Below are positions 33,801 through 45,605 of a stretch of DNA of 64,000 bases, one piece after another. The position numbers and the translations under genes were made by a program. This DNA is from Melanocharis versteri (Eukaryota > Chordata > Aves > Passeriformes > Melanocharitidae): the NCBI GenBank assembly GCA_013397845.1, contig VZTG01005432.1, positions 891,299 to 955,298 of the forward strand. The letters are read 5' to 3'. The notes under the pieces were generated by a model. The model was given only the letters and a program-made list of their open reading frames with translations, was not told where the DNA came from and made no database searches. Within the stretch, counting starts at the first letter, position 1; every line of letters begins with the position of its first letter.

Positions 33801-36800
33801 GGGTGTCGCATAAACCCGGGCTGCTACACTGCAGGTTAACTGTGAGCAGAGCAGAGATGAAGAAAGGAATTCAGCGTGGGCAAGAGGCACACCCTCTATT
33901 TTGGCAAGAAGCAGTTCACATTCTTACTCTGATTTACACTAGTTTATAGAGAAGGCTGTACTGAGTTCTTGAAGCATGTGGTAGTGTTTAACTGGATAAA
34001 ACTTGGAATCAGCTTCAAGTACTGCATGTGGAGAGATCAAAGCTGTTAAACTCTATATTTTGTATAGGAAATATCTATGATGAAGAAATAAATTCATCTC
34101 AGTAGTAGCCAACAGGGAGAGCTCTGAAAACAAAGGCTAGTGCGGTGATGTCCCTCTGTTTACTTGTTTTGCAGGGAGATTGATTATTAGAGCCCCCATT
34201 TTAACATAAACCCTGCAAAGGCTCGTGTACTTTGCACGAAGCCACTCGTGCTCCTGAGGCTGAGGCCAAGGCACGCGCAGTGACGGAGCTGGGCTCTCCA
34301 GGCTCACGGTGCAGGGCAGCAGCTCTGCCTCCCTGGCCAGGGGAGGGATGGAGGCTGCACCTTTCTTCTCAGTTACACGGCAAATACTTTCCTCCTGGCG
34401 CAGTCAGGCTGATATAACTGCCTCCAGCCATGTTTTTCCAAAAGTGAAAGAGGGAGAAAAAAGCCTTTGCTTGGCTTTTTTTTGGTGCATCTAATTGTTG
34501 CCTAGTCCAGATCAAGAGGAGTCAAGGATGAACTGCAATGCCTGTCCTAGAGAATCTGTGAAAGTCCAGGGTCCTTCTACAACCCTTGGCACTGGTGCTG
34601 ACCGTCCAGCCATCATCATGGAGGGTCCTTTGCCACTGAGGATGGCAGCCATTTCCTCCACCCTCCTCTTCTGAAACCTCTTCTCTCTCCCTCCCTCCTT
34701 TCTTTCCCTCACCTAGCGCAGTTCATCTTTCATGTGCTGGTTATTTATCTGAAGCCTGCTCTCCAGGGCTGCCTCACGTGGCTATTTTAGTCATTTCCTC
34801 CAGCAAGTTCCTGCAATTGTTGGGCTGGCATTGTGTGAGTCACCCACCACACTTCCTCCCACGCTCCCTCCCAGATGGGAAAAGCCTCCTCCTGCTAGTT
34901 TTCCTTTGTTAACCAAGGCATCCTGAAGCAATTCCACCTTCAACAGCACAAAGGCCATGCTTGACTGTGGCAGCCAGGTGCTTTGCAGGACCAGAGCAGA
35001 GACACCATCAGAGCAGAGGACACCACCGAGCTGCCTGGCAGGTGGTGCAGGCAGGGGAAACCAGCTGGGCTGATGTGCCCCTTCCTTTTCCTCCTGCAGG
35101 TCCATGTGGTCACTCTGTCCCTGGGGCTTTTGACTGGGAGCGAAGCCAGATTTCAACCAGAGAGAGACCCAGACCTGGGCTTTGCTCCTGCAAAGTGACC
35201 TTCGCCGTGGCCTTTCCTGCCTGGAGGACACTTGTACGTTGCATCCAGCATCTGCTAGCCCTAGCACCAGCAAAAAAACACCGTACCAGACTGCCTGCTT
35301 TAGTAGACACAAGGCACAACAAACTCTGCTGCTCAAAGCCACAAGTCTCTGTAAGCAGAGCCCTTTTGGTGACAGCAGTGCGGGTGCTGACTGTCACCAC
35401 TCCATGATGGAGAGGAGGGCTGGCAGGAGCCATCCCAGCACACTGAGTGTGTGCAGGGCAGTGGGAGGCTGCTCTGTGCATCTGGGCACCACATGGCCCT
35501 GGGAAATTGCAGCTCACACCTGGCCACATGTTGGCTTGGCTTCCCAACAAATGAGCTGCTAGCATGTGAGCACTAGAAGTACCTAAAATATCTTCAGGGC
35601 AGGTATCTAGATACACATGATGGGCATGTATTTAAAATCTGAAGGAAACAGCCCAGCAAGGTTTTTTTTTTACATTCCGTCGTGTTTCTTTTTGCTTGTT
35701 TGTTTTGTTTTTTGCTTTTCGTATGTTGTCATACAAAATAAAACCACATTTTTTCACCCCTGAGTACCAGGCTGGTATGGCATTAGCATTTCTGTTCCCA
35801 TAAGAGTGGCAATCATTGGCAAGTTCGAGCCTAACAACTCCTTCTGTTTATTTGATGGAGATAAAATGCTTTTCCTGCTTGTGCTGTGCTGGACAGACTA
35901 ATCCTCAGGGATGCCTCTTGCACACCAGACTTGCCTCCATCCAAAGAAGTCTAGCACTGTGTTTGTGGGAACCTTTGGCCACAGGTCTCCCCTGGAGGTG
36001 CCCAAGGGCACACTCACTTCTCTGTTCTGCCCTGCACTGAGTGTGGGTGAGGTGCAGCAAAGGGAGCCCTTTGGAGTAAGCCCCTGTGTGCCCATGGGTG
36101 GGTGCTGAGCCCCACAACAGCCAGGCAGGAGAAGGCACAGACAGATCTCCACGTGAACGATTTTCTGAAGCTGTGCCTGAAAGACTAGGGACCCTACACA
36201 GGCTTTACACAGCTCCTCCTTTATGCAAGAGGAAATCTGGCATTTCTCACCCGTTAGTACCTGGGGACATTGGCTCAGCTGATTTTTTTGTACTGCTTGT
36301 TAGGTCTGCTCTTCAGTGACACATTTCCCACCGGGAAGGTACTAAAATCCCCACCCAGTTGCAGGGGATAATTATAATTTCTGCAGGAGCGATCCTGATG
36401 TTTCTCATTAGCACCACTGGTACGTGTGGAAACCTGCACTTTTCAGGGAGCAGATGGCAAATGTGTCCCTCCAGAGCACTGGGAGGGAAGGAAGGCTGGA
36501 CTGCCACCACCAGAAGCAGCTGCCAGTTCTGTGCATGAATAGCATCATCCTGGGACAGTCTGAGGCTTTTCTAACACATGGGGACATGTCAGAAGGTGGA
36601 AGAAAAGGAAAGAAAAGGACTGTAGAAGGAAAACTCTGCAGAAGTGTCCTGTGAACAAAACCCTATGACTTCGCTTCATGGCTTCACTCTAGATTCAGTG
36701 ATCAGGTAGTGATGCAGGAGGAAGGTCAGGAGGGAATTTATGAGCCGTGGGTTGGGCTTGGCCTATCCTTCAACATCTCACAGCACAGGGCTGTGAAGAC

Positions 36801-39800
36801 CAACTGGTCTATCCCTCAGGGATGGTGCATGGGTTCTTTTCAGTGCAAGTGCAAGGAGACAAATTTCCTCTCCTAAACACTGTGTCCTTGCCCCACAAGG
36901 AACAGAGAGATACCCTGTACACATGAAAAGGCAGGCAGCACATCCAAATTACTCTATTCATCTCTGGAGGCATCAATTCTCTCTCTACCACACAGCTGCA
37001 AGGAAGCTGTTGGCTCTGAGCCTGGTGCAACAGTGCAGCAACACAGGGGTAATACACCGAGACATTTCCTTCCTTTGTAATTTCTAGAGCATCTGGGATC
37101 TTATTTCCTAAAAAAACCCAAACCAAAATCTGAAAATTACCTAAAAACTCATCAAAATCAGGAGACTGGGAGGGCTGAAAATGCCTCCTCACACCTATTT
37201 GGGGTTGTGCTACACCCGTGAGCTGTCCTGCTTTCTGAATTTGTTCCTCTAAAGCCTGTTGGGATGGTGATTGTAGGCAGGCTGCTGTGGGGCCCCAGAA
37301 ACACTCTCCTGAATTTGATGCTGCACAGGTCCAGCAGATCCCTGCTGAACTTCTCTCTGCTCTCTTTGAATAGGGCAACAGGGCTGTCAGGAGAAAGAGC
37401 ACTAAGGAATCTACTTTCTTCTGAATTTAATAGGCTTGGAAACTGTGAAACCCTGGAGTTTGAGGTGCAGAGGCTGGCGAGCTGGAAAATGTTTGTTCTA
37501 CTCCCAGTCCTGTTTCCTGCGACACTTGAAACAGCAGAGAGAGACAGCAAAGGATTCATTCCCTTTTTATTCCCTACTCCTATAGCCTCAAATCCTTGTC
37601 TTCTCCAGGGCCATGGAGAACAGAATCCCTGGAAGTATTTTTTTTTTCCCCAAAGATGAGCTTCTCCAGTTCAGCCAACTGTTACCATGAGTTAAATATT
37701 AAAATATCCAAGAATGTGAGAAGTCATATCCCAAGCCTGCCTCACCCCAAGCTCTAGTTTTGCTGATCTGCACGTACTACCTGGGTCAGTGGAGCAGGTA
37801 CCTTAACTATTCAAGTAGTCACATTAAGACTGGAACATCTCACAATGCTGAAAGTGATTCTCACATGACCTCCCTTCTACAGACCTGAGTGGAAAAATCA
37901 TGAGGGCAAGTGACTGGCCAAAGTCAAATGAATGTTTGCAGCCAGCTGGTGTTTTCTGAACTGATTGCCACCAAAGACACTGCAAGACCTCAGGAGGGCT
38001 GCTAGGACCGGGATGCTGAGGGGTGGCTTAGACCCCTTACAACCTCTGTGCATTTTAAAATGTGTATGCCTGCTCTGCTTTAAAGTCAGCCCTTTAAGCT
38101 ATAAGGTTTTCTAGCACAGGGATGCTCAACCTGACCTAATTTCACGGATCTTTCTCATCTATAACCTCTATGGTTCGTTGACTACAAGGATTGCTGTTTC
38201 TCATTAGGGGTTAGAAAGTATTTTTATGCTTTTGTTCACTCAGCACAGAACATAGAGCAAAATCTTCCAGGTTATCCTTCTGTGTTGGCTGCGGCTGCAG
38301 TCCATGAAGAAGCAGCATCCTGCTGCAAAATCACCTCTTTTCCCTAAGAAAGATGAAACCAAGAAAGCTGGGACCAGACCTACAGTATTCACATCTAAAA
38401 TTCTCCCTGTGTTGATACCTTTTTTATGTAGACTGCTCAAACTCAGGACTCCTTTAGTGAGGCCAGTTCTCTAAGCACATAGCCATGAACTACTGTTTCA
38501 TCTCTTGTACCTTTGGACGGTGGAGCTGCCTCTCACAGGCTGGCAGTGGAGCTCTTACTGATGCGTGTGACAGCACAGGGGCTCTGGGGTGTTTTTCCAT
38601 CACCCCACGCTCACCGTTGATTGTGGCAAGGCTTTCCAGACCCTTGGCACCAGCACAGGCTGTGCTCTGCGGAGGGGACAGGCAGCGTGTCCTCCAGCTG
38701 CCCCGCAGAGCCCTTCTGCCCCGCGTCCCAGCCAAGCCATCGCCCTTTTTCCAGGCTCACCCCGGCAGGAGGAGCAGCAGCAGCGCGGGGATCCTGCTCT
38801 ATCTCTCCAAGGGAGCGAACGCCCAAGCGGCAGCAAGATGAGGAATGGGGCTGAGGTTAGCACAAACCTCCCTCTCCCAGCAGCCAGCAGGCAGCGGAGA
38901 TCGTGTCCCATCTCTGGGACAGCGCTGCTCCCAGCTCGTCCTCATGTGCGCTCTGCTTCCCAGCCAGGGGCTGAACCCTGGTGCGGCTCGTTGGTCCATT
39001 TTTCAGTCTTCTTGCTGACCTTTCTGATGTCCCATGGCCACCCACAGGCAGGGGCTCTGCTGGGGACCCTCACCCACCGGGTGCCGCAGGGTTGCTCCAG
39101 GCACCACATCACAGAGCCCACAGGAGGGTGATGGACAGCAGCACCTCTCCTATGGCCAAGATGCCTTGGGGGATATTTCCATCCTTCGTACACCACGATG
39201 CTTCCCCTTATTTGTTTCCTCTTAAACAGTGACTTGCTTTCTTAGAAGGGAAGTAAAGGGGAAAAAAAAAGGAAAAGTAAAAGAGAAAAAGAAAAATTTA
39301 AGAAGAGCAACTCTTAATTAAGCCTAGGATTTCACAAATACCTTCTGAGAGGCTTCTGGTGAAGATCAAGTGTAATATAACATTAAATATTTAGTGTGTC
39401 CTCTCAAAAGGGATTTGATCTTTACATATGAAAAAGGGATGAGACTTAAAGATTAAACAGATCTTTTTAATATCCAGCTTCAGTTACTCAAGCTAACAAT
39501 GCAATCTGCAGTGACTGAAGTATTTGCATGTGGGGGATTAGGCAGAGTGATTAGACATTAGGGACAGAGTGCAGGTCTGGGGCAGCTGTGCCATTTTGAG
39601 TATGTCACTGAGGGAGACACAGAGAGACCTGGGAGGAGAAATGCTGGCAGCCGAAAGGGGTGGGGCAGGAAGAAAGTGACCACATGCATGAGGAAGGGCT
39701 GTGTAACACTCAGGTGTGGTGGCCTCATAGTTTCCCAGTAGGCCATCAAGCGAACAACACATCCCACTACACTGCTGTGGTATCTCCCTGTATACAGGGA

Positions 39801-39980
39801 AGCTCAGGAGTCTTCCCAAAGGACTCTGAGGGGTCCATCCTGGCCCAGGGAGTGTATTCAAGCAGGAGAAACCGTGCCATATACGTAGGTATGTATATTT
39901 ATATCCACAAATGCATGCATATTGAAAAAGAGAATTTGTGAAATGCATTTCTCAGGCAGAGAAAAAAGTATTTCAAAAGG
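27840..39980. other. 12-kb stretch without a supportable gene
   Basis: No recognisable exon, RNA gene or repeat family apart from simple-sequence patches: T-rich 35,663-35,720, and A-rich 39,255-39,300. Many open frames of 100-200 codons exist because of the G+C content; the longest is 36809-37402 minus, 197 codons. They overlap on opposite strands and show no domain. A G+C-rich patch lies at ~38,490-39,130. Confidence 0.5.
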
Positions 39981-39983
39981 CAG

Positions 39984-40375
39984 AATCATAGAATGGTTTG
40001 GGTAGGAAGGGACCTTTAGAGGTCATCTAGTCCAACCCCCCTGCAGTGAGCAGGGACATCTTCAAGATTATCAGGTTGCTCAGAACCCTGTCCAACCTGG
40101 TCTTGAATGTTTCCAGGGTTGTGGCATGTATCATCCCTCTGGGCAACTTGTTCCAGTAATTCACCAACCTCCTAATAAAAAAATTCTTCCTTCCAATGTT
40201 TAAAAACACTACCCCTTGTCCTATCACAACAGGCCCTGCTTAAATATGTGTCCCCATCTTTCTTAAAGACCCCCTTCAAGTACTGAAACACCACAATAAG
40301 ATCTTCTTGGAGCCTTCTCCAGCTGAACAACGCCAGTTCTCGAAGTCTTTCCATGGAAGATGAGTTCTATCCCTA
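39984..40375 (-). mobile_element. CR1 LINE fragment, 3' end with ORF2 C-terminus
   Basis: The left edge aatcatagaatggtttgggt...gggacctttagaggtcatctagtccaacc is the reverse complement of the CR1 3' end. Further right, the minus strand reads the ORF2 C-terminus: RLRELALFSW, FQYLKGVFKK, WNKLPRGMI and LETFKTRLDRVLSN. It is 5'-truncated with at least one frameshift between the two reading blocks (~40,172-40,354 and 40,027-40,227). Non-functional. Confidence 0.92.
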
Positions 40376-43300
40376 TGTAAGAAGAAAGAGAAAATCACAA
40401 CATCCACAGTTTGATAAAATCAAGGGTTAAAAGAGAGGGATGCCCATGCTGCCACAAACCCTTCTCTTTTTCTTCTTGTAAGCAAGAAAACCGTGAGATA
40501 AAGACAGGTCATGTCAGAGCCAGCAGTTTGTTTCTCTAAACGCCTCTAGGAGAGCCTAACTAATGTGATGTGGCAGCAGCACGAGGCACAGCATAGAGCC
40601 CTGCCGTGGTAGAGACCAGCCAAACGTGGCCAGAGCTGTGGGGACCCTGCACTTCACTGCTGCCCTGGCTCAAGCCCCTTTTTCACTTCAGGCTTTACTG
40701 AACAATGCATTTATAGTGTTTGGCCTGGGAAAACATGCTTGCCTGACTTTCTGTGAAGTTGATTTCAGCCTTTTTTCCCAAGCACAGCTCTGTGCCATTT
40801 TTGTGTCTGAATGAGCAGTAACTACCTACATGGGAAAAAGGTGGGGGTAGCTCAGTCGAGAAAATAAGCCTTCCCCAGTCTTTCCACAACATTCCAATTT
40901 CAATTGTGTCCCTTTTTTGTTCTGTGGAGCAAAACCCTGAATGATTTCAGTCATTTCCCTTTCCAAATAATTGCTTTCCTGATGCAGCTTTGGACAGTCC
41001 CAGCAAAGAAGTGTTTTTCTTTCCAGCAGCCCTGGTGAAGGAGTGGCAGATACTGCAAATGGAGCCCTGGTGAGCTCAGCATTACTAATGCCCATCAGAT
41101 CCAGTTCTCATCACTGTATTGCAGCAACTTGCAAATTTTAAAATGTACTAAAGCTGGTGAAACCTGTCTTCAGTTTACCATTTAGATTTGCCAAATACAG
41201 AATCAGGAGACACTCTTATACACATTTGCTCTGGCTTCCCAGGCAGCTCAGGCCAGAGGTTCCCTGAATTAATTTGTCTTTGAACCTGAATATTTCTGTT
41301 TAAAAATGCATAGTAGGAAAATTTCTGGGGTTTGAAAATCCATCCCAGGCTATGCTAAACCTCTCCCATGTTTGGTTAATGTCCTTCCTAAAACACCTTC
41401 CCTTTGATCTACAACCCCCATCCTCTGACATCCAGCTCTAGGTTTTGCTGCACTTCATGTTCCAGATTGATGAGCTCTCTCATTACATTTTTATTCTCTT
41501 TAGCTTCATTTAGAGTGGGGTTTGTCTTGCCTTCCTTTGAGTAGCTGCAGTGAGGATGGTTCCAGCAGAGCAAGTCACCACAGGCTCTTTATACTCAGTT
41601 GAGGGAAACAGGTACTTTGAGGATACATTTTTGTCACCTGTTTTAGACTTCTCCTTTAGAAGGAGAATTGCACCCCTAAAATGCTTATTTTCTCTGCATT
41701 GGCTTCAAAGGGAGTCTAAAGGATAATTTTAATAATATCTGTGCTTAGTCAGATGAGAACCACCCAAGCAGGCAGTGATCCCAGCCTTCTGAATTAATCT
41801 CTGACAAACTCCAAAACCACTCTGAGAACTTCAAGTGCCGTTTCACAAAGCATAGTTATCACTCCTTGCAGTTATGCCCATCGTACTTCCTCAATGCTTC
41901 ACAGCTTCCCAAGCCCTTCCTGCAGTGGCTGCTGCTATGATTCACGAGATCCCACCACATCCCACTAGCCCAGCAGTCCGAGCAGGGGAGTGAGCTCCCT
42001 GCCCATGACAAGGGTGGGGCTTTGTTGTCTTTTCAGGGTTTGTTTTTACGGTGTCTGTGGAGAGCTCCAGGGTCTGTTTGGCAGCTCCATGCTTGCAATG
42101 AGGCTGACACCTAGATAAGCACGACCTGCTCCCAGGGCATGGCACGTCTCCTTGTCCCTTGCAAGACAGCTCTGCTGTGCTACTCACATCGCCTCACCCA
42201 AGACTGGGATGCACTGAAGGCAGGGAACAGAAAGGGAGATACTATTGAGTCAAGGCCAAAATGGAGTTTCCTCATCTCTCAGAGAGAGTAGTCTCACTAA
42301 AGGGAAAGCTGCTTGGTTTGGCTGGGTGAGCCCTGAGCAGAGATTAATATCTGGGAAAGATGGTTTCTGCAGGGAAGCACCATCTTCCTGCTGGCACAGC
42401 AGGTGCACATCTGGCTTCCTCCACGTCCCGTGGCAGAGGCAGGTGGCTCTGCAGCTGCAGTGACACCGATGCTGGCCCTGACCACTGCTCCTGCCCCTGG
42501 GGACAGGCACTGGAGCTGCTGGGCAGTAGTGGTGTATCCCTCCCGCCCTGCGTTCCCCGGACTGTTATTTCCCCTCATCACTCTGTTCCAGGTGTTCTTT
42601 CTGGAGAGCCTTCTTCCTGGACACCATTTGCCTGCACCATTTAGGTGGCCTGTTCTCTCCTAGGCCTTTCTCCAGGACACTGAACAAGGAGCAAGCAAAC
42701 AGACTGACTGAGACCAAAACAAGAGGGTCTAATTTTCCTTCCCCTCATCAGATCTCGGGACTATTTACTACTTCTGAAAATTTAGAGAAATCCTTGCTTG
42801 CTGTGGGGCTGTGTCTAGTTTGCTGCTGGGTCCCCAGAATGCTTCACATGCCCGTGGCAGCTAAGGGAAGGAAGAGAAGTTCTCTTCTTTCCCAACCAGG
42901 AGTTCCTGCCTATGCCTTAGTCCAGCCTCCAGGCAAACATCCAGTGCCTACATGAGGGATTGGAACTGCCACCTCTGCAAAACAGCTGAGAAATGTGCAG
43001 AGCAGAAGGGAGCACCAAAAAAAAGACAATAAATTCTCTGTAAGTGGATGGTTCGCATATTTGAAATGAACACCTGGAGAGATTGCTGACACCCCATCTA
43101 TCCAGGCAGCTTCAGGCACTTCAGAGCAAACAGCACAGATCCAGCTGAGAGATATCTGCTTTCCCAGCCTGGAAATCTAGCCCTGTCCCTGCCATCCTGT
43201 CCCCTCCAGCCTTATTTCCCTACATCCTGCCTCCTCCAGCCCTGCCCCTTCTAGACCTGTCCCTTCAGTCCTTAACTTCCCCCTTGAAAACCCATCTCTG

Positions 43301-45350
43301 ATGTCTATTAGGTTGCCTCATTTAACTGCATAAATTGTGATGTACAGACACACGTTGTCAGCCGGGCTGATTTTACTGCCTGGACTGGAGGTGAAGGGAG
43401 GCCTGGCGAGAGATGGAGGATGAACAGCTGGGAACCAGAGTGTCCCCTTCACTTGCATGATGGGGTGAGGATGAGTTGGCCTTACCAGCTTGTGCTCTAT
43501 TGACTACTGGGTTTTAATACCCACCCCTGGGGAAAGGGGGCTTGGCTGAGCCTGAGCCACGGCCAGCAGCAGAAGACAGAGCTGAGAGCCCCTGCTGTAC
43601 CAGGGACCTCGTGCAGGCTGGCCCACCCAGCTCCAGGCCCACAGCACTCCCATGGGACATAGCAAACACAGCCCTACGGTCCTGTCTCCTGCTGCTTGTG
43701 TTCATGTGGGCAAGGAGAAACTTCTACCTGTTTGTATACTCATATTGCTTCAAAAGTAATAGCGGATTATATATGTCAATATAAGACAACATCGCTGTCA
43801 CAGAACTGCTGATTTTTTTTCTTCCTGGCCTGGCTTTGGCAGAGATTCCTGTGTTTCTATTGAACTTTTCCCCCATTAGTTTTACTACCAATTCATCCCA
43901 TCAAGCTGAATTTCCATCAGCTGTGTCTTAGCTTTTTCTTTTACACCGTTCTTCAATACCAGAGAATTTCTTTAAGAGGTAAACAAAACAATCATTGTCT
44001 GCAATTATTTGTTGCTGTTTTTTCCATGTGTTATTCATCACTGATCCATGGGAAAGTGGGTTGTTTTGTTTTAAAAACATGTCTATTGAGGTAAAGTTAA
44101 AAGGAAATCAAACAACCTACTGCAGAAGAGTCTTGAAGGCAATGAAGGTTCCCAACCAGTGATGCTTCTTTCCTCGCTAAGAAAATCTCCACCAATGAAA
44201 CAGCTGTTGAGCACAAGTCTAGGGAAAGGCTTTCCCCCAGTCACCTCATAATATGGATCTGGTAGGTCTGAGCCTTTGGTCTTCCAGTCATTTCCTTGCG
44301 TGTGTAACTAGCATTGATCCTGAAACATAAAGCAGTCCTTAAGAAGGGTGATACCTGCTAAGTAAATTGCATTGTTATGCACAAGTTTGTTATGTGTGTC
44401 TTTTTTAAAGACACACATAACAAGGCTTAATATATGTTTGTATAAAGACATCACACCTCCTCGAATGACTGAGGACAATATTGAGAGTGAAGCTGTTTCA
44501 TAGCACAACCCATTTTAAAAGGTCCACCTTTGCTCCAGTGCCTGGTGCAGAGCATGAACGTGCTCATTGCAGGCACCAAGACGTGGAGACAGGGCACGAG
44601 GTCTGGGTGAGGGCTGTAAAGAGCAGCACAGATAGAAAAGGGTGGGTCAAGTGAGTTAAGAGCCAACCTCCAATATTGATATGTGCAATGTTCCTTTGCA
44701 AGAAACGTGCTGCCTGTCTTTAAGGCAGAGTCCACAGAGGTGAAGGGTGCTCTTTCACATTTCCACTGAACTGCATATATTGAAGGGCCTTTCAAATCCA
44801 TCCCAATTGTCAAAGGAATTTTCTTATCAGATAACCCAAGCTAATATAATGCAGCAGCCTCAGGCTGAATCCCAGCTGAGAGCAGAGTCAGGTCAGTTTT
44901 GTTACTTCAGTTTCTGATTGTCCTCATAAGTCCTTCATAAAATAACACAACTGTATCTAAGGTAGCTTGTAGGTGACAATGCATGCTGATTAGTGAGGAA
45001 GGATTTTCATGCTAAACAGATGATATAGAAATCCTATCAGCAGGGAGAGTGCAAGAACACATCATTACCCTGTCCCTGCAATCAGTGGGTTGGGTAGAGC
45101 TCATTAGATATTGGCCTTCATTAGGGCTTGAGGCTGTTCCCTACACACCAGCTTTTATCTTCCTGTGTCCAAAGTGACCAACAGTGGCACATTCCTTGAG
45201 AGATCCCCCACCTGATGTGACCAGCTTGGGGTGGTGGCTCCCAGCTCACAGGCAGTGGGTCCATGAGCACTGTGGCCAAACCAACAGGGAGAGCAGGATT
45301 TCTGCAACATCACATGCATGTAGCACATGGGAAAGACAGTCAGTACCTTT
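40376..45350. other. Non-coding stretch, no gene seen
   Basis: Ordinary unique-looking sequence. The pyrimidine-rich patch at ~43,180-43,290 is low complexity (repeated cctgtccc/cctccagcc). The inverted repeat at 44.39 kb is listed separately. Open frames around 42,240-42,660 overlap on both strands and are not supported. Confidence 0.5.
44387..44423. repeat. Perfect 17-bp inverted repeat with 3-base loop
   Basis: The left arm ttgttatgtgtgtcttt (44387-44403) is exactly complementary to aaagacacacataacaa (44407-44423), with loop ttt. Pairing can continue past a small bulge with aag (44383-44385) against ctt (44426-44428). It would form a stable hairpin in RNA or extruded DNA. It is shorter than a typical pre-miRNA stem. 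No known family is recognised. Confidence 0.9.
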
Positions 45351-45400
45351 GGTATAAAGCACTTAATGATCTGGCCTGCTGTCTAATTAATTGTCAGTTT

Positions 45401-45425
45401 AATAATAATAATAATAATAATAATA
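45401..45425. repeat. (AAT)n microsatellite
   Basis: Eight uninterrupted copies of aat. It is next to an ancient SINE/L3-like remnant, which often carries att/aat-rich tracts. Confidence 0.92.
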
Positions 45426-45434
45426 CTGGACTCA

Positions 45435-45605
45435 TATTTATTATTTTCATTAGTAGAAGAGAAAGCACAATACAGAAATGTTAATTATGCTCATTTTACA
45501 TATGGTGAAAGTGAAACAGAGATGGGTGGAATGCCTTTTTCAATGTCACACTTCAGTTTACTCTCAGATCTGGAAATAAAATCTGTATTCCAAGTCTTGG
45601 TCCAA
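45435..45605 (+). mobile_element. Ancient MIR/L3-like retroposon remnant
   Basis: The order of segments resembles the MIR/L3 3' region: attatgctcattttacatatgg...gaaagtgaaacagaga, then caatgtcacac, then agatctggaaataaaatctg...ccaagtcttggtcc. Compare the family phrases ccattttacagatgaggaaactgaggcacagag, ggtcacacag and gagctgggaatagaacccagg. Heavily diverged, so the family assignment is tentative. Confidence 0.5.

Noticed and set aside
36809..37402. Longest open frame in the window (197 codons, minus)
   Set aside because: It has no recognisable domain or splice context and overlaps another minus frame (37158-37559) and a plus frame (37264-37659). The length is plausible by chance in a 64-kb sequence of this composition.
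40027..40354. Two minus-strand frames with WNKLPRG and RLRELALFSW
   Set aside because: Also CR1 ORF2 C-terminal remnants in a 5'-truncated, frameshifted copy.
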